This document shows, piece by piece, positions 1 through 8,242 of a DNA stretch of 13,462 bases; the first letter of the stretch is position 1, and every line of letters starts with the position of its first letter. The stretch comes from an uncultured Eubacteriales bacterium. GTDB lineage: Bacteria; Bacillota; Clostridia; Christensenellales; Borkfalkiaceae. The stretch is from the NCBI GenBank assembly GCA_905207385.1, contig CAJLLH010000020.1, positions 1 to 13,462 on the forward strand, read 5' to 3'. A program made the position numbers and the translations under genes. The notes below the pieces were generated by a model. That model saw only the letters and a program-made list of their open reading frames with translations, did no database searches and had not been told where the DNA came from.

Positions 1-192
1 CCTCTTGGGTATCCTTCTCGCTATAGGCATCTGGCCGCCTTCGAATCCGGGACGAACGCCGCCGCCCGAACGCGCCCACTGGCCCTTGTGGCCCTTGCCG
101 CTGGTCTTGCCCGTGCCGCTGCCTATGCCGCGACCGAGTCTTTTTACTGATTTCTTAGAACCCTCTGCAGGGGATAAAGTATCTATTCTCAT
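1..192 (-). CDS. rplO: 50S ribosomal protein L15, N-terminal part (runs off the window)
   Basis: Ribosomal protein uL15 of the large subunit, which binds 23S rRNA late in assembly. The 64 residues present start [14 protein letters not shown] and carry the glycine- and arginine-rich family segment [20 protein letters not shown], followed by [10 protein letters not shown] and RRIPKR. The gene continues past the low-coordinate edge, so its C-terminal half is not seen. The ATG is preceded by AAGGAGG at 204-210, which overlaps the rpmD stop codon (TAAGGAGG), so translation is probably coupled to rpmD. The position after rpmD is standard in the spc operon, where secY normally follows. Confidence 0.97.
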   Translation of the reverse strand, partial: MRIDTLSPAEGSKKSVKRLGRGIGSGTGKTSGKGHKGQWARSGGGVRPGFEGGQMPIARRIPKR

Positions 193-208
193 AACTTTGT
201 ATGCCTCC

Positions 209-382
209 TTATACTTTTTCAACCTTGAGAAGGTAAGCTACTTTGTTGATCTGTCCCATGATGGCGGGATTTTCTTCGAAAACTTTTTCGGAGCGGATCT
301 TCTTGAGTCCGAGCGCAGCAACCGTTGCCTTTACAGACTTAACTTCGTTGCTTACGCTTTTTATAAGCGTTACTTTTATCAT
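209..382 (-). CDS. rpmD: 50S ribosomal protein L30
   Basis: Ribosomal protein uL30, a small one-domain protein of the large subunit. Translating the minus strand from the ATG at 380-382 gives 57 residues, starting [16 protein letters not shown], containing [11 protein letters not shown] and [20 protein letters not shown], and ending in TAA at 209-211. Length and motifs (ITLxKS-like start, R-x-x-x-P-x-I-x-GxI-xKVxxL) fit bacterial L30. An SD GGAGG (385-389) lies 7 nt upstream of the ATG. The gene sits between rpsE and rplO as usual. Alphaproteobacteria and some others lack or vary this gene; here it is complete. Confidence 0.96.
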   Translation of the reverse strand: MIKVTLIKSVSNEVKSVKATVAALGLKKIRSEKVFEENPAIMGQINKVAYLLKVEKV

Positions 383-395
383 AGCGTTCCTCCGA

Positions 396-932
396 TTAAC
401 CTAAAATCTCTTCCGCCGTCTTACCGCGTGCAGCTGCAATCTGTTCTGCGGTCTTGAGTTCCCTCAGACCTTCTATGGCAGCCTTTACGCAGTTGATGGG
501 GTTGTTGGTGCCGTGAGATTTGGTACGTATGTCCTTTATGCCCGCGGCTTCCATAACGGCGCGCACGGGACCGCCGGCTATAACGCCGGTACCTTCTGCA
601 GCAGGCATCATGAGCACTTTGCCCCTGCCGAATATGCCGGTTACGGTATGAGGAATGGAAGTATCCTTTACGTTTACCTTGAACATATTCTTCTTGGCCT
701 GGGTGGTTGCCTTTTCGATGGCTTCGGGAACTTCCTTAGCCTTGCCTACGCCGCAGCCGATAGAGCCCTTGCCGTCGCCGACTACAACCAGCGCTGCAAA
801 GCGCATGTTGCGGCCGCCCTTTACGGTTTTGGATACTCTGTTTACCTGTATAAGCTTTTTGATGGTGCCGTCGTCTTCAGCCCTCTTGAACCTTGATTCC
901 CTTCTTGCAGGTCTTTCTTTCTTTTCTTCCAT
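396..932 (-). CDS. rpsE: 30S ribosomal protein S5
   Basis: Ribosomal protein uS5 of the small subunit, which contributes to decoding fidelity and the mRNA entry-site helicase activity. The protein has 178 residues, slightly longer than the usual 166 or so because of a charged N-terminal extension ([17 protein letters not shown]). The S5 double-stranded-RNA-binding domain is evident ([40 protein letters not shown]), followed by the C-terminal domain ([50 protein letters not shown]). The SD TAAGGAG contains the rplR stop codon, so the two genes are likely coupled. It ends in TAG. Confidence 0.98.
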   Translation of the reverse strand: MEEKKERPARRESRFKRAEDDGTIKKLIQVNRVSKTVKGGRNMRFAALVVVGDGKGSIGCGVGKAKEVPEAIEKATTQAKKNMFKVNVKDTSIPHTVTGIFGRGKVLMMPAAEGTGVIAGGPVRAVMEAAGIKDIRTKSHGTNNPINCVKAAIEGLRELKTAEQIAAARGKTAEEILG

Positions 933-944
933 TATCTTCGCTCC

Positions 945-1313
945 TTAGAAATTAAGTCCGGCTTCCCTTGCGCCTTCGGCAACAGCCTGAACCCTGCCGG
1001 TGTACAGGTAGCCGCCCCTGTCGAATACGACTTCCTTAACGCCCTTTTCAAGCGCTCTTTCTGCAGCCGTTTTGCCTACAAGTTTTGCCGCTTCCGTTTT
1101 TGTGAGCTCGGCGACCTGCGCCTTCAATTCCTTTTCTACGGTAGAAGCGGAAACGAGCGTTACGCCCTTTACGTCGTCAATCACCTGAACGTAGATGTGG
1201 TTGAGGCTGCGGTATACGCAGAAGCGGGGTGCTTCGGCAGTGCCCGAAACCTTTTTCCTTACGCGCGCATGGCGGCGCTTGCGTTCGGTGTTCTTATCTA
1301 TCATATTAATCAT
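945..1313 (-). CDS. rplR: 50S ribosomal protein L18
   Basis: Ribosomal protein uL18, which binds 5S rRNA and helps dock the 5S particle onto the large subunit. It has 122 residues with the basic N-terminus ([19 protein letters not shown]), the family signature [18 protein letters not shown], and the C-terminal [20 protein letters not shown] and REAGLNF. The first ATG is preferred over the second (three codons in) because AAAGGAG lies 9 nt upstream of it. An 84-nt gap separates it from rplF upstream, larger than most junctions here, and contains a short hairpin. Confidence 0.97.
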   Translation of the reverse strand: MINMIDKNTERKRRHARVRKKVSGTAEAPRFCVYRSLNHIYVQVIDDVKGVTLVSASTVEKELKAQVAELTKTEAAKLVGKTAAERALEKGVKEVVFDRGGYLYTGRVQAVAEGAREAGLNF

Positions 1314-1366
1314 TTCTGAATTCTCCTTTGAGCAATCAACCGGCTTTGCGGTTTATCCTTCGGATA

Positions 1367-1383
1367 TTTCCCTTTAAGGGAAA
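1367..1383. other. Short inverted repeat in the rplF-rplR gap
   Basis: TTTCCCTT and AAGGGAAA flank a single central T, so about 6-7 bp can pair around a small loop. It lies just after the rplF stop in the 84-nt gap before rplR. There is no T-run after the stem on the minus strand, so it is not a convincing terminator. It could be a processing or stability hairpin, or chance. Confidence 0.4.
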
Positions 1384-1397
1384 GGCTTTACCCGAAA

Positions 1398-1946
1398 TTA
1401 CTTCTTGCCCTTGCCTCCCGTCTTGCCTTCCTTGCGTTCGATTACTTCGTCGCTGTACGCGATGCCGTAGCCGTGGTAAGGTTCGGGAACTCTTATGTTG
1501 CGGATATCTGCCGCGGTCTGACCTACGAGGGTCTTATCGATGCCGCTTACAACGATTTCGTTGGGGTTGGGGCACTCGAGCTTTACGCCTGCGGGTTCTG
1601 CAAATTCAACGGGGTGAGAAAAACCTACGTTGAGAACAACTTTGTTGCCCTGCTTTGCAACCTTCCAGCCGACGCCGTTTACCTTGAGGCTCTTGGTGTA
1701 ACCCTGGGTTACGCCTACTACCATGTTGTGAAGAAGCGCCCTGTAAAGACCGTGCTTTGCTTCGAGTTCTTTAACGTCCTGCTTCTTTACGACCAAAGCT
1801 TCGTTGCCTTCTACCTTAACGTCGATTTCGCCGTTGATTTCCTGGGTGAGCGTACCCTTTGCGCCCTTTACGGTAAGGGTTTTGCCGTCGAAGGATACGG
1901 TTACGCCTGCGGGGAGAACTACGGGTAATTTACCTATTCTTGACAT
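1398..1946 (-). CDS. rplF: 50S ribosomal protein L6
   Basis: Ribosomal protein uL6, located near the GTPase-associated and sarcin-ricin region of the large subunit. It has 182 residues, close to the usual 177-180. It opens MSRIGKLPVVLPAGVTV and shows the two tandem L6 folds: GLYRALLHNMVVGVTQGY in the first half, then VGWKVAKQGNKVVLNVGFSH and PNPNEIVVSGIDKTLVGQ, with the C-terminal signature RVPEPYHGYGIAYSDEVI and a lysine- and glycine-rich tail. The SD AAGGAGG overlaps the rpsH stop (TAAGGAGG) 10 nt before the ATG. Confidence 0.98.
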   Translation of the reverse strand: MSRIGKLPVVLPAGVTVSFDGKTLTVKGAKGTLTQEINGEIDVKVEGNEALVVKKQDVKELEAKHGLYRALLHNMVVGVTQGYTKSLKVNGVGWKVAKQGNKVVLNVGFSHPVEFAEPAGVKLECPNPNEIVVSGIDKTLVGQTAADIRNIRVPEPYHGYGIAYSDEVIERKEGKTGGKGKK

Positions 1947-1961
1947 ATTACCTGTACCTCC

Positions 1962-2354
1962 TTACCAGATATAGCAGAGCACTTCGCCGCCTACGTTTGC
2001 AGCTTTTGCCTGCTTATCGGTCATGATGCCCTTGTTGGTGGATATAACTGCTATACCCATGCCGTTCATAACCTTAGGCATCTTTTCTACGCCCGAGTAA
2101 GTGCGGAGACCGGGCTTGGATACCCTTTTGAGTCCGTTGATTACAGGCTGATTTTTGCCTGCGTACTTGAGCGTTATTACCAGCTTGCCGTTGAATCCGT
2201 CTTCCACGAGCTTTACGTCGGATACGAAACCTTCTGCAAGCATTATGTCTGCGATGGCTTTCTTCATGTTGGAAGAAGGAATTTCCACCGTTTCTTTGTT
2301 AACCATGAGCGCGTTCCTTACGCGCGTGAGCATATCTGCTATGGGATCGGTCAT
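1962..2354 (-). CDS. rpsH: 30S ribosomal protein S8
   Basis: Ribosomal protein uS8, a primary 16S rRNA binder in the central domain; in E. coli it is also the translational repressor of the spc operon. The 130 residues begin MTDPIADMLTRVRNALMV and end with the C-terminal family region (VISTNKGIMTDKQAKAANVGGEVLCYIW). A strong SD (AAGGAGG) is fused to the rpsN stop codon upstream. I saw no obvious S8-binding mimic in the rplN-rplE region, but this was judged by eye only. Confidence 0.98.
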   Translation of the reverse strand: MTDPIADMLTRVRNALMVNKETVEIPSSNMKKAIADIMLAEGFVSDVKLVEDGFNGKLVITLKYAGKNQPVINGLKRVSKPGLRTYSGVEKMPKVMNGMGIAVISTNKGIMTDKQAKAANVGGEVLCYIW

Positions 2355-2366
2355 CTTGCTACCTCC

Positions 2367-2552
2367 TTACCAGCTCGACTTCTTAACGCCGGGTATTTCA
2401 CCCTTGTATGCAAGGTTGCGGAAGCAGATACGGCAAATGCCGTATTTGCGGAGCACGGCGTGCGGCCTGCCGCATATCGAGCATCTCGTGTATGCTCTCG
2501 TGGAAAATTTTGCAGGTCTCTGCTGCTTGTTTATCATTGACTTCTTTGCCAT
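2367..2552 (-). CDS. rpsN: 30S ribosomal protein S14, zinc-binding (type Z)
   Basis: Ribosomal protein uS14 of the small-subunit head. At 61 residues it is the short form with two intact CxxC pairs (C24/C27 and C40/C43: RCSICGRPH and [19 protein letters not shown]), so it should bind one zinc ion. Organisms with this type sometimes carry a zinc-independent paralog elsewhere that replaces it under zinc limitation; none is in this window. The SD TAAGGAG contains the rplE stop codon. The zinc-dependent form is common in Bacillota, which fits the rest of the window. Confidence 0.98.
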   Translation of the reverse strand: MAKKSMINKQQRPAKFSTRAYTRCSICGRPHAVLRKYGICRICFRNLAYKGEIPGVKKSSW

Positions 2553-2562
2553 TTTAATCTCC

Positions 2563-3135
2563 TTACCTCTTGAAGGGCATACCCATTGCCCTTAAAAGCT
2601 CTCTTGCTTCTTCGTCGGTTTTTGCAGTAGTTACGAAGCATATGTCCATGCCGCGTATCTTTTCAACCTGGTCGTACTGGATTTCGGGGAATATAAGCTG
2701 TTCCTTTACGCCCATGCAGTAGTTGCCCCTGCCGTCGAAGCTGTCCGTGGGAACGCCGCGGAAGTCGCGCACGCGGGGAAGCGCGATGGATACGAGCTTA
2801 TCATAGAAATCGTACATCATCTTGCCGCGCAGCGTCACCTTGATGCCTACCGTCATGCCTTCGCGCACTTTGAAGTTTGCGACAGACTTGCGGGCCTTGG
2901 TGAGCACGGGCTGCTGGCCGGTTATCTGCTTGATTTCGTTCTGAGTCGTCTGGATGGACTTTGCGTTGTCCTTTATGTCGCCGAGGCCGGTGTTGATTAC
3001 TATTTTAACCAGCTTGGGCACCTGCATTACATTGGTGTAGCCGAACTTTTTGGTAAGGTAGGGAACGACCTCTTCCGCATACTGCTTAGCTACTCTGCTT
3101 TTATAAACTTTTTCCGTAGTTGCTTCTGTTGCCAT
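2563..3135 (-). CDS. rplE: 50S ribosomal protein L5
   Basis: Ribosomal protein uL5, which binds 5S rRNA and contacts S13 across the subunit bridge. It has 190 residues against a usual 179 or so; the excess is an N-terminal extension ([19 protein letters not shown]). Family segments are clear: [65 protein letters not shown] and [20 protein letters not shown]. The junction with rplX is short; the rplX stop merges into a weaker SD (TAAGAAGG). Confidence 0.98.
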   Translation of the reverse strand: MATEATTEKVYKSRVAKQYAEEVVPYLTKKFGYTNVMQVPKLVKIVINTGLGDIKDNAKSIQTTQNEIKQITGQQPVLTKARKSVANFKVREGMTVGIKVTLRGKMMYDFYDKLVSIALPRVRDFRGVPTDSFDGRGNYCMGVKEQLIFPEIQYDQVEKIRGMDICFVTTAKTDEEARELLRAMGMPFKR

Positions 3136-3149
3136 ATTCGTTCACCTTC

Positions 3150-3575
3150 TTATTCAGCCTTGTTTTCCTGCGCAGCTTCTGCAGCTTCGGCCTTTGCCGC
3201 GCGCTTTCTGGTGCGCTTCTTGGGCTCTTCTTTCTTTTCTTCCTTGCCCTTCTTGCCGACATATGCCTTGTCGAGCACGGCGCCGCACTTGGGGCACACG
3301 CGCACGCGCTTGCCGTTTGCAAGTCCGCTCTTTACCCTTACCGCTTTATCGCAGGAGGGGCACACTACCATTACGTTGGAAACGTCGATTGCGCCTTCCT
3401 GTTCAACTATCTTGGAAACGTCGTTGCCGCGGCGGGCTTTCTTTGCTTTGTGCTGTATGTTAACACCTTCTACGGTTACCTTTCCGCTCTTGGGAGAAGT
3501 GGCGATTACCTTGCCCTGCTTGCCCGCATACTTACCGGTGATAACCAGAACATTATCATTCAATTTTACGTTCAT
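3150..3575 (-). CDS. rplX: 50S ribosomal protein L24 with zinc-ribbon-like pairs and a charged tail
   Basis: Ribosomal protein uL24, an assembly initiator that binds 23S rRNA near the exit tunnel. The N-terminal KOW motif is present (NDNVLVITGKYAGKQGKVI, residues 6-24). Residues 72-97 carry two CxxC pairs (C72/C75 and C94/C97: VVCPSCDK, RVCPKCGAVLD), a zinc-knuckle-like arrangement seen in many bacterial L24 proteins. At 141 residues it exceeds the usual 101-110; residues from about 108 onward are a low-complexity Lys/Glu/Ala tail (GKEEKKEEPKKRTRKRAAK and onward), probably disordered. The SD is fused to the rplN stop (TAAGGAG). Confidence 0.97.
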   Translation of the reverse strand: MNVKLNDNVLVITGKYAGKQGKVIATSPKSGKVTVEGVNIQHKAKKARRGNDVSKIVEQEGAIDVSNVMVVCPSCDKAVRVKSGLANGKRVRVCPKCGAVLDKAYVGKKGKEEKKEEPKKRTRKRAAKAEAAEAAQENKAE

Positions 3576-3590
3576 AGCTTTCTCCTCTCC

Positions 3591-3959
3591 TTAAAGAACT
3601 TCGGGTGCGAGAGATATTATCTTCATGTAGTTCTTTTCTCTCAGTTCCCTTGCGATCGGTCCGAAGATACGGGTGCCTCTCGGCTCTTTATTCTGGTTTA
3701 TTATAACTGCTGCGTTGTCGTCGAACCTGATGTAGGTGCCGTCGTTACGCCTGATTCCCTTGGTGCTGCGCACGATTACCGCCTTTACGACGTCGCCCTT
3801 TTTAACGGCGCCGCCGGGGGTCGCGGTCTTGACGGAACATACGATTACGTCGCCGATGTTGCCCGTCTTTCTGAAGCTGCCGCCCAGCACTTTTATGCAC
3901 ATCAGCTCTTTGGCGCCGCTGTTGTCGGCCGCCTTGAGCCTGGTCTGGGGTTGTATCAT
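3591..3959 (-). CDS. rplN: 50S ribosomal protein L14
   Basis: Ribosomal protein uL14, part of the intersubunit face and the binding surface for the silencing factor RsfS. It has exactly the usual 122 residues: [60 protein letters not shown] and the C-terminal [18 protein letters not shown]. In E. coli this is the first gene of the spc operon; here a 236-nt spacer separates it from rpsQ, so a separate transcription or processing start is possible. The SD AAAGGAG lies 7 nt before the ATG. Confidence 0.98.
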   Translation of the reverse strand: MIQPQTRLKAADNSGAKELMCIKVLGGSFRKTGNIGDVIVCSVKTATPGGAVKKGDVVKAVIVRSTKGIRRNDGTYIRFDDNAAVIINQNKEPRGTRIFGPIARELREKNYMKIISLAPEVL

Positions 3960-4004
3960 ATAAATTCTCCTTTATTTATGTCTACTTACAACTGTTTGCC
4001 AGAG

Positions 4005-4090
4005 GATTGCGCCGCCGCGCGCCTTACGCGTGCTTATTGTCCGCGGAGTGCGAAGCCCGCGCCGCGCTTTTGCCGGACGAGGACGCAATC
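4005..4090 (-). other. GC-rich structured segment in the rpsQ-rplN spacer
   Basis: Arms GATTGCG (4005-4011) and CGCAATC (4084-4090) can close a stem around a very GC-rich interior that itself holds partly complementary GCGCGG/CCGCG-type stretches. It lies in the presumed 5' leader of the rplN part of the operon (or the tail of the rpsQ part). No reading frame here looks like a protein. Function is unknown: a leader RNA, a processing structure or an intergenic repeat are all possible. Confidence 0.4.
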
Positions 4091-4152
4091 TTGACAGAAT
4101 ATTTTATTTAATTTGCGGCGCATTGCCGCCATTGCAGTCCGAAAAGGTCTGC

Positions 4153-4172
4153 CGCGGCGCGGTTGCGCCGCG
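4153..4172 (-). terminator. Strong GC hairpin just after rpsQ (possible partial terminator or processing stem)
   Basis: Perfect 8-bp stem CGCGGCGC / GCGCCGCG with a 4-nt loop, starting 23 nt beyond the rpsQ stop. On the minus strand the stem is followed by GGCAGACCTTTTC, so the T-run is short and displaced and intrinsic termination would be weak at best. The position matches the end of the S10 operon in E. coli, which favours a role in setting relative expression of the S10 and spc parts. This is inference. Confidence 0.35.
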
Positions 4173-4195
4173 TTAAAGGCTTTTGCAAGCTTGAA

Positions 4196-4453
4196 TTACT
4201 TGGCCTTTTCTACTATTTCGGCAACCCTCCAGTTCTTATCCTTGGAGAGCTTCCTGGTTTCCACTATCCTTACCGTGTCGCCAACGCCGCACTCGTTGTT
4301 TTCGTCGTGCGCCTTGAACTTCGTGGTCCTGGTAATGGTCTTTTTATACAGGGGGTGCTTGCTCTTTTCGGTTACGGCAACAACTACCGTCTTATCCATC
4401 TTGTCGGATACAACAAGCCCCGTTCTTTCCTTTCTGAGCGTAGTTCTTTCCAT
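4196..4453 (-). CDS. rpsQ: 30S ribosomal protein S17
   Basis: Ribosomal protein uS17, a primary 16S rRNA-binding OB-fold protein. The 85 residues show the usual layout: [41 protein letters not shown] and the signature [20 protein letters not shown]. The SD TAAGGAG contains the rpmC stop codon. It is the last gene of the S10 block; the following spacer to rplN is 236 nt and structured. Confidence 0.98.
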   Translation of the reverse strand: MERTTLRKERTGLVVSDKMDKTVVVAVTEKSKHPLYKKTITRTTKFKAHDENNECGVGDTVRIVETRKLSKDKNWRVAEIVEKAK

Positions 4454-4464
4454 GTTCTGACTCC

Positions 4465-4659
4465 TTAAGCTTTAAGCTGCCTTGCACGGATTACCGTGTT
4501 TACCCTTGCGATATCCTTCTTTACGAGGTTTATCTGAAGGGGATTCTCGAGCTGGCCGCTCGCGTGACGGAAACGAAGGTTGAAGAGCTCGGTTTTGAGT
4601 TCCTGCAACTTTGCGTTGAGTTCCGCGTCGCTCAGATTAACGATTTCCTTAGCTTTCAT
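4465..4659 (-). CDS. rpmC: 50S ribosomal protein L29
   Basis: Ribosomal protein uL29, a small helical protein near the exit tunnel and part of the SRP/trigger-factor docking site. From the ATG at 4657-4659 it has 64 residues ([47 protein letters not shown]). A GTG at 4668 would add three residues, but the ATG has an SD-like AAGGCGG 8-9 nt upstream and gives the usual L29 start, so I prefer it. The start overlaps the end of rplP by 11 nt, implying translational coupling. Confidence 0.96.
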   Translation of the reverse strand: MKAKEIVNLSDAELNAKLQELKTELFNLRFRHASGQLENPLQINLVKKDIARVNTVIRARQLKA

Positions 4660-5098
4660 TAGCTTCACCGCCTTCCGCTGCGGGTGCAGCAGCTTCTTTC
4701 TTTACAAACCTGCATTTTACGGGCAGTTTGTGGCTTGCAAGGCGCATTGCTTCCCTTGCAACGTCTTCGGTAACGCCTGCCATCTCGAACATTACTCTGT
4801 CGGGCTTGACGATGGCTACCCAGTATTCAACGGCGCCCTTGCCGGAACCCATACGGGATTCTGCGGGGTGCTTCGTGATGGGCTTGTGGGGGAATATGTC
4901 TATCCATACCTGACCGCCCCTCTTGATGAATCTGGTCATGGCGATACGCGCCGCCTCTATCTGGTTGGAAGTGATTCTGCCGCCCTCTTCGGCAACAAGA
5001 CCGTACTCGCCGTATGCGATTATGTTGCCCTTATGGGCACGGCCCCTGATCTTGCCGCGATGCTGCTTTCTTCTTTTTACTCTCTTGGGGATTAACAT
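4649..5098 (-). CDS. rplP: 50S ribosomal protein L16
   Basis: Ribosomal protein uL16, which helps shape the A-site tRNA and peptidyl-transferase region. It has 149 residues against a usual 136-145. Signatures: [73 protein letters not shown] and [14 protein letters not shown] short Ala/Glu/Gly tail accounts for the extra length. It starts one base after the rpsC stop, with its SD (GGAGG) inside the end of rpsC. Confidence 0.98.
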   Translation of the reverse strand: MLIPKRVKRRKQHRGKIRGRAHKGNIIAYGEYGLVAEEGGRITSNQIEAARIAMTRFIKRGGQVWIDIFPHKPITKHPAESRMGSGKGAVEYWVAIVKPDRVMFEMAGVTEDVAREAMRLASHKLPVKCRFVKKEAAAPAAEGGEANES

Positions 5099-5099
5099 T

Positions 5100-5771
5100 T
5101 TACTCTTCGCCTCCGTCTGAGATTATGAGCTTTTTGGTAGCGGAAAGCACTTCGCCCTTGTATATCCAGCACTTAACGCCGAGTACGCCGAACGTGGTGT
5201 GAGCTTCCGCAAAGCCGTAATCGATATCCGCGCGGATGGTCTGAAGGGGAATGGAACCTTCGTGGTAGCTTTCGCTGCCCGCGATTTCCCTGCCGTCGAG
5301 TCTGCCGGATACGGCAATCTTGACGCCCTTTACGCCAGCTTTGCTAACTTTGGATATCTGCTGCTTTATAGCCCTTCTGTAGGATACGCGTTTTTCAAGC
5401 TGAGCGGCAACCGATTCTGCAACGAGCTGTGCGTCCTGGTCAACCTTTTCAACTTTTTTGACGTTGATTATTATTACCTTGCCCTTGGTGAGCTTTGCAA
5501 GCGACTTCTTTATTACGTCGATTTCGCTGCCGCCCTTGCCGATAAGCACGCCGGGACGACCGGTGTAGATGGTAACTTCTACCTTGTTGGCCGCGCGTAC
5601 GAGCGTTATCTTGCTGATGGCTGCATCGTAATACTTCTTTTTAAGGAAGGTACGGATTACGTTGTCTTCCTTGAGGTGTTTGGCGAAATCTTTCTTGTCT
5701 GCATACCACTGGGTATCCCAGGGGCTGATTACGCCTACCCTTAAACCGTGAGGATTAACTTTCTGTCCCAT
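5100..5771 (-). CDS. rpsC: 30S ribosomal protein S3
   Basis: Ribosomal protein uS3, at the mRNA entry channel. The 223 residues include the conserved start [15 protein letters not shown], a type-II KH domain with the GKGG loop at residues 78-81 ([14 protein letters not shown]), and the C-terminal domain ([70 protein letters not shown]). The SD is fused to the rplV stop (TAAGGAG) and lies 7 nt from the ATG. Confidence 0.98.
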   Translation of the reverse strand: MGQKVNPHGLRVGVISPWDTQWYADKKDFAKHLKEDNVIRTFLKKKYYDAAISKITLVRAANKVEVTIYTGRPGVLIGKGGSEIDVIKKSLAKLTKGKVIIINVKKVEKVDQDAQLVAESVAAQLEKRVSYRRAIKQQISKVSKAGVKGVKIAVSGRLDGREIAGSESYHEGSIPLQTIRADIDYGFAEAHTTFGVLGVKCWIYKGEVLSATKKLIISDGGEE

Positions 5772-5782
5772 ACATACTCTCC

Positions 5783-6172
5783 TTAAATGTTCTTTGCGTC
5801 AAGAATGACCGTGATGTGGCTGGTTCTTTTAAGAATAGCCCTGCCGCGGCCCTTGGATACGGGCTGCATTCTCTTGAGGTGGGGACCGCCGTTAGCGAAC
5901 GCTTCGGCTACCACGAGGTCGCCCCTGTCCATTCCGTTGTTGTGTTCGGCGTTTGCCGCTGCGGAAAGGAGTACCTTTTTAACCTCTTCGCTGCCGCCCT
6001 TGTTGCAATAGGTAAGTATGGCTTCGGCTTCCTCAACGCTCTTGCCTCTGATAAGAGCGAGCACCGTTCTCACCTTGTAGGGGGAAATTCTTATATATTT
6101 TGCCGTTGCATAAGGGCGTTTGTCCTTGCTTGCGGCAATCTTTTCAACCTTTTTGTTCATGTTGCTTGCCAT
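5783..6172 (-). CDS. rplV: 50S ribosomal protein L22
   Basis: Ribosomal protein uL22, whose long beta-hairpin lines the exit tunnel and is a known site of macrolide-resistance changes. It has 129 residues, longer than the usual 110-113 because of an N-terminal extension ([19 protein letters not shown]). The core is typical: [50 protein letters not shown] and [17 protein letters not shown]. The SD TAAGGAG (containing the rpsS stop) lies 7 nt before the first ATG, so the longer start is supported. Confidence 0.98.
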   Translation of the reverse strand: MASNMNKKVEKIAASKDKRPYATAKYIRISPYKVRTVLALIRGKSVEEAEAILTYCNKGGSEEVKKVLLSAAANAEHNNGMDRGDLVVAEAFANGGPHLKRMQPVSKGRGRAILKRTSHITVILDAKNI

Positions 6173-6183
6173 AATTTCTCTCC

Positions 6184-6456
6184 TTACTTCTTGGTGGTCT
6201 TAGCCGCGTGACCCTTGAAAGTGCGGGTGGGCGCAAACTCGCCGAGCTTGCAGCCTACCATGTCCTCGGTAACGTACACGGGAACGTGCTTCCTGCCGTC
6301 GTATACGGCGATGGTGTGACCTACCATCTGGGGGAATATAATGGTAGCCCTTGACCACGTTTTAACGACCTTCTTTTCGCCTGCGGCGTTCATTGCCTCT
6401 ATTCTCGACATGAGGCGCGCTTCCGCGAAAGGTCCCTTTTTAACGCTTCTCGACAT
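6184..6456 (-). CDS. rpsS: 30S ribosomal protein S19
   Basis: Ribosomal protein uS19 of the small-subunit head, contacting S13 and the A-site finger. The 90 residues include [51 protein letters not shown] and [17 protein letters not shown], all family signatures. The SD TAAGGAGG is fused to the rplB stop codon. Confidence 0.98.
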   Translation of the reverse strand: MSRSVKKGPFAEARLMSRIEAMNAAGEKKVVKTWSRATIIFPQMVGHTIAVYDGRKHVPVYVTEDMVGCKLGEFAPTRTFKGHAAKTTKK

Positions 6457-6470
6457 TCTCTATATCCTCC

Positions 6471-7298
6471 TTAATTAATCCTCTTTAATATAAACTTGGA
6501 AGAGGTGTTCTTCTTCTTTCTGGTCTTATAACCAAGTGCAGGCTTGCCCCAAGGGGTCATAGGACCTGCATGGCCGACAGGGCTCTTGCCTTCGCCGCCG
6601 CCGTGAGGGTGGTCGTTGGGGTTCATTACCGAACCGCGAACGGTGGGCCTTATGCCGAGGTAACGGGTTTTGCCCGCTTTGCCGAGGTGAACAATCTCGT
6701 GCTCGAGGTTGCCTACCTGACCTACGGTAGCCTTGCACTTAACGGGGATGAGCCTCATTTCGCCCGAAGGCATCTTGAGGGTGGCGTAAGCGCCTTCCTT
6801 AGCCATTATCTGAGCGGAAATGCCTGCTGCGCGCGCAACCTGTGCGCCTCTGCCCGGCTGCATTTCTATCGCGTGAACGATGGTACCTACGGGGATTTCC
6901 GAAAGGGGAAGCGCGTTGCCTGCCTTGATGTCGGCGCCGACGCCCGAAAGCACCTTGTCGCCTACCGTAAGGCCTACGGGAGCGAGGATGTACCTCTTTT
7001 CGCCGTCTGCATAAGCAAGAAGAGCGATGTTTGCCGAACGGTTGGGATCGTACTGGATGGACTTAACCGTTGCGGGAATGCCGTCTTTATTGCGCTTGAA
7101 GTCTATTATTCTGTACTTGATTCTGTTGCCGCCGCCGATGTGACGAACGGTAATTCTGCCCATGTTGTTTCTGCCGCCGGTCTTGCGCTTGTCGTGAAGG
7201 AGGCTCTTTTCGGGCTTGTCGCCGGTGAGCTCTGCATTAGCGTTTACCGTCATGAAGCGGCGGGCGGGCGATGTGGGCTTATATCTTTTAACTGCCAT
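6471..7298 (-). CDS. rplB: 50S ribosomal protein L2
   Basis: Ribosomal protein uL2, the most conserved large-subunit protein, needed for subunit association and close to the peptidyl-transferase centre. The 275 residues match the usual length. Key segments: [38 protein letters not shown], and the C-terminal loop [18 protein letters not shown] with the conserved HPHGGGEG at 230-237, then [15 protein letters not shown]. An AGGAGG directly follows the rplW stop (TAAAGGAGG) and serves as its SD. Confidence 0.99.
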   Translation of the reverse strand: MAVKRYKPTSPARRFMTVNANAELTGDKPEKSLLHDKRKTGGRNNMGRITVRHIGGGNRIKYRIIDFKRNKDGIPATVKSIQYDPNRSANIALLAYADGEKRYILAPVGLTVGDKVLSGVGADIKAGNALPLSEIPVGTIVHAIEMQPGRGAQVARAAGISAQIMAKEGAYATLKMPSGEMRLIPVKCKATVGQVGNLEHEIVHLGKAGKTRYLGIRPTVRGSVMNPNDHPHGGGEGKSPVGHAGPMTPWGKPALGYKTRKKKNTSSKFILKRIN

Positions 7299-7314
7299 TT
7301 TTACTTACCCTCCT

Positions 7315-7605
7315 TTAAGACAATGAGGCGAAGAACTCTATCGCTTTGGAGTCAGCCTTAAGCTGCACGACAGCCTTCTTATAATCGGGGGTGTAGCCCG
7401 CGTTCCTGCCCATTCTTTTAAGCTTGCCCTTGCAGTTTACGGTGTTCACGGAATCTACCTGAACGCCGAACAGCTTTTCTACCGCAAGCTTGATTTCGGT
7501 TTTGCTCGCCGCTTTTGCAACGACGAACGTGTACTTCTTATCGGCTATGCCGTCGTAGCCCTTTTCTGTCAAGAGGGGCTTTATGATGATGTCTTCAGCC
7601 AACAT
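7315..7605 (-). CDS. rplW: 50S ribosomal protein L23
   Basis: Ribosomal protein uL23, which forms the main docking site at the exit tunnel for trigger factor and SRP. The 96 residues fit the family: [53 protein letters not shown] and [20 protein letters not shown]. Its ATG overlaps the rplD stop by one base (TAATG), a classic coupled junction, with GGAG just upstream inside the end of rplD. Confidence 0.98.
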   Translation of the reverse strand: MLAEDIIIKPLLTEKGYDGIADKKYTFVVAKAASKTEIKLAVEKLFGVQVDSVNTVNCKGKLKRMGRNAGYTPDYKKAVVQLKADSKAIEFFASLS

Positions 7606-8231
7606 TATTCTCCGTAAACCTCCTCTATCTTCTTAACGGCTTCCTTGGTAAGGATAACCTTGTTGTTCACAACCACTTCGTACGTGGAAATCTGTGCCAC
7701 GGGAAGGGTGGAGAACTTCTGGATGTTCTTAGCCGCGCGGATTACGAGTTCGTCGTCGTTGTCCATTACGACTACCGCGGACTTTTCGAGCTTGAGCGCG
7801 TTTTTGAAGGCAACCATTTCTTTGGTCTTGCCTTCCTTTACGGTAAGGGCGTCAACCACGATGAGCTCGCCGTCTGCAACCTTCTTGGAAAGTGCGGAAA
7901 CAAGCGCTGCGGCCTTAGCCTTCCTGTTCATGTCCTTGGAAAAATCGCGGCTCTTGGGTGCGAATACCACGCCGCCCTTTATCCACTGGGGTGCCCTTAT
8001 GGAACCCTGACGGGCATTGCCCGTGCCTTTCTGTCTCCAGGGCTTGCGGCCGCCGCCCCTTACTTCGGTACGGGTCAGCGTCGATTTCGTTCCCTGCCTT
8101 TCGTTGGCGAGGCGGGTTACTACCGCCTGGTGAATGAGGGGCTCGTTGTATTCCGCCCCGAATACCTTTTCGCTTAATTCTATGGTTCCGGCTTCGGTGC
8201 CGTCCATCTTAAATACTTTTACGCTGGGCAT
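7605..8231 (-). CDS. rplD: 50S ribosomal protein L4
   Basis: Ribosomal protein uL4, with a long loop lining the exit tunnel. In E. coli it also represses its own S10 operon by acting on the leader RNA, so it is the obvious candidate effector for the leader upstream of rpsJ here. It has 208 residues. The tunnel loop is clear at about residues 49-92 ([39 protein letters not shown]), then [20 protein letters not shown] and the C-terminal domain ([18 protein letters not shown]). The SD TAAGGAG contains the rplC stop. Confidence 0.98.
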   Translation of the reverse strand: MPSVKVFKMDGTEAGTIELSEKVFGAEYNEPLIHQAVVTRLANERQGTKSTLTRTEVRGGGRKPWRQKGTGNARQGSIRAPQWIKGGVVFAPKSRDFSKDMNRKAKAAALVSALSKKVADGELIVVDALTVKEGKTKEMVAFKNALKLEKSAVVVMDNDDELVIRAAKNIQKFSTLPVAQISTYEVVVNNKVILTKEAVKKIEEVYGE

Positions 8232-8242
8232 CTTCTTTCTCC

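Noticed and set aside
3120..4094. 324-codon plus-strand open frame opposite rplX and rplN
   Set aside because: Shadow frame produced by the codon bias of the r-protein genes; no family resemblance and no SD.
4091..4119. TTGACA on the plus strand in the rpsQ-rplN spacer as an antisense promoter
   Set aside because: No acceptable -10 hexamer at 16-18 nt spacing; the downstream sequence is GC-rich.
4035..4133. 32-codon minus-strand frame starting MAAMRRKLNKIF in the rpsQ-rplN spacer as a small gene
   Set aside because: No SD, no resemblance to a known small ribosomal protein, and the region is better explained by inverted repeats.
6570..7361. 263-codon plus-strand open frame opposite rplB
   Set aside because: Same explanation: rplB on the minus strand is certain, and the overlapping frame has no recognisable protein character.
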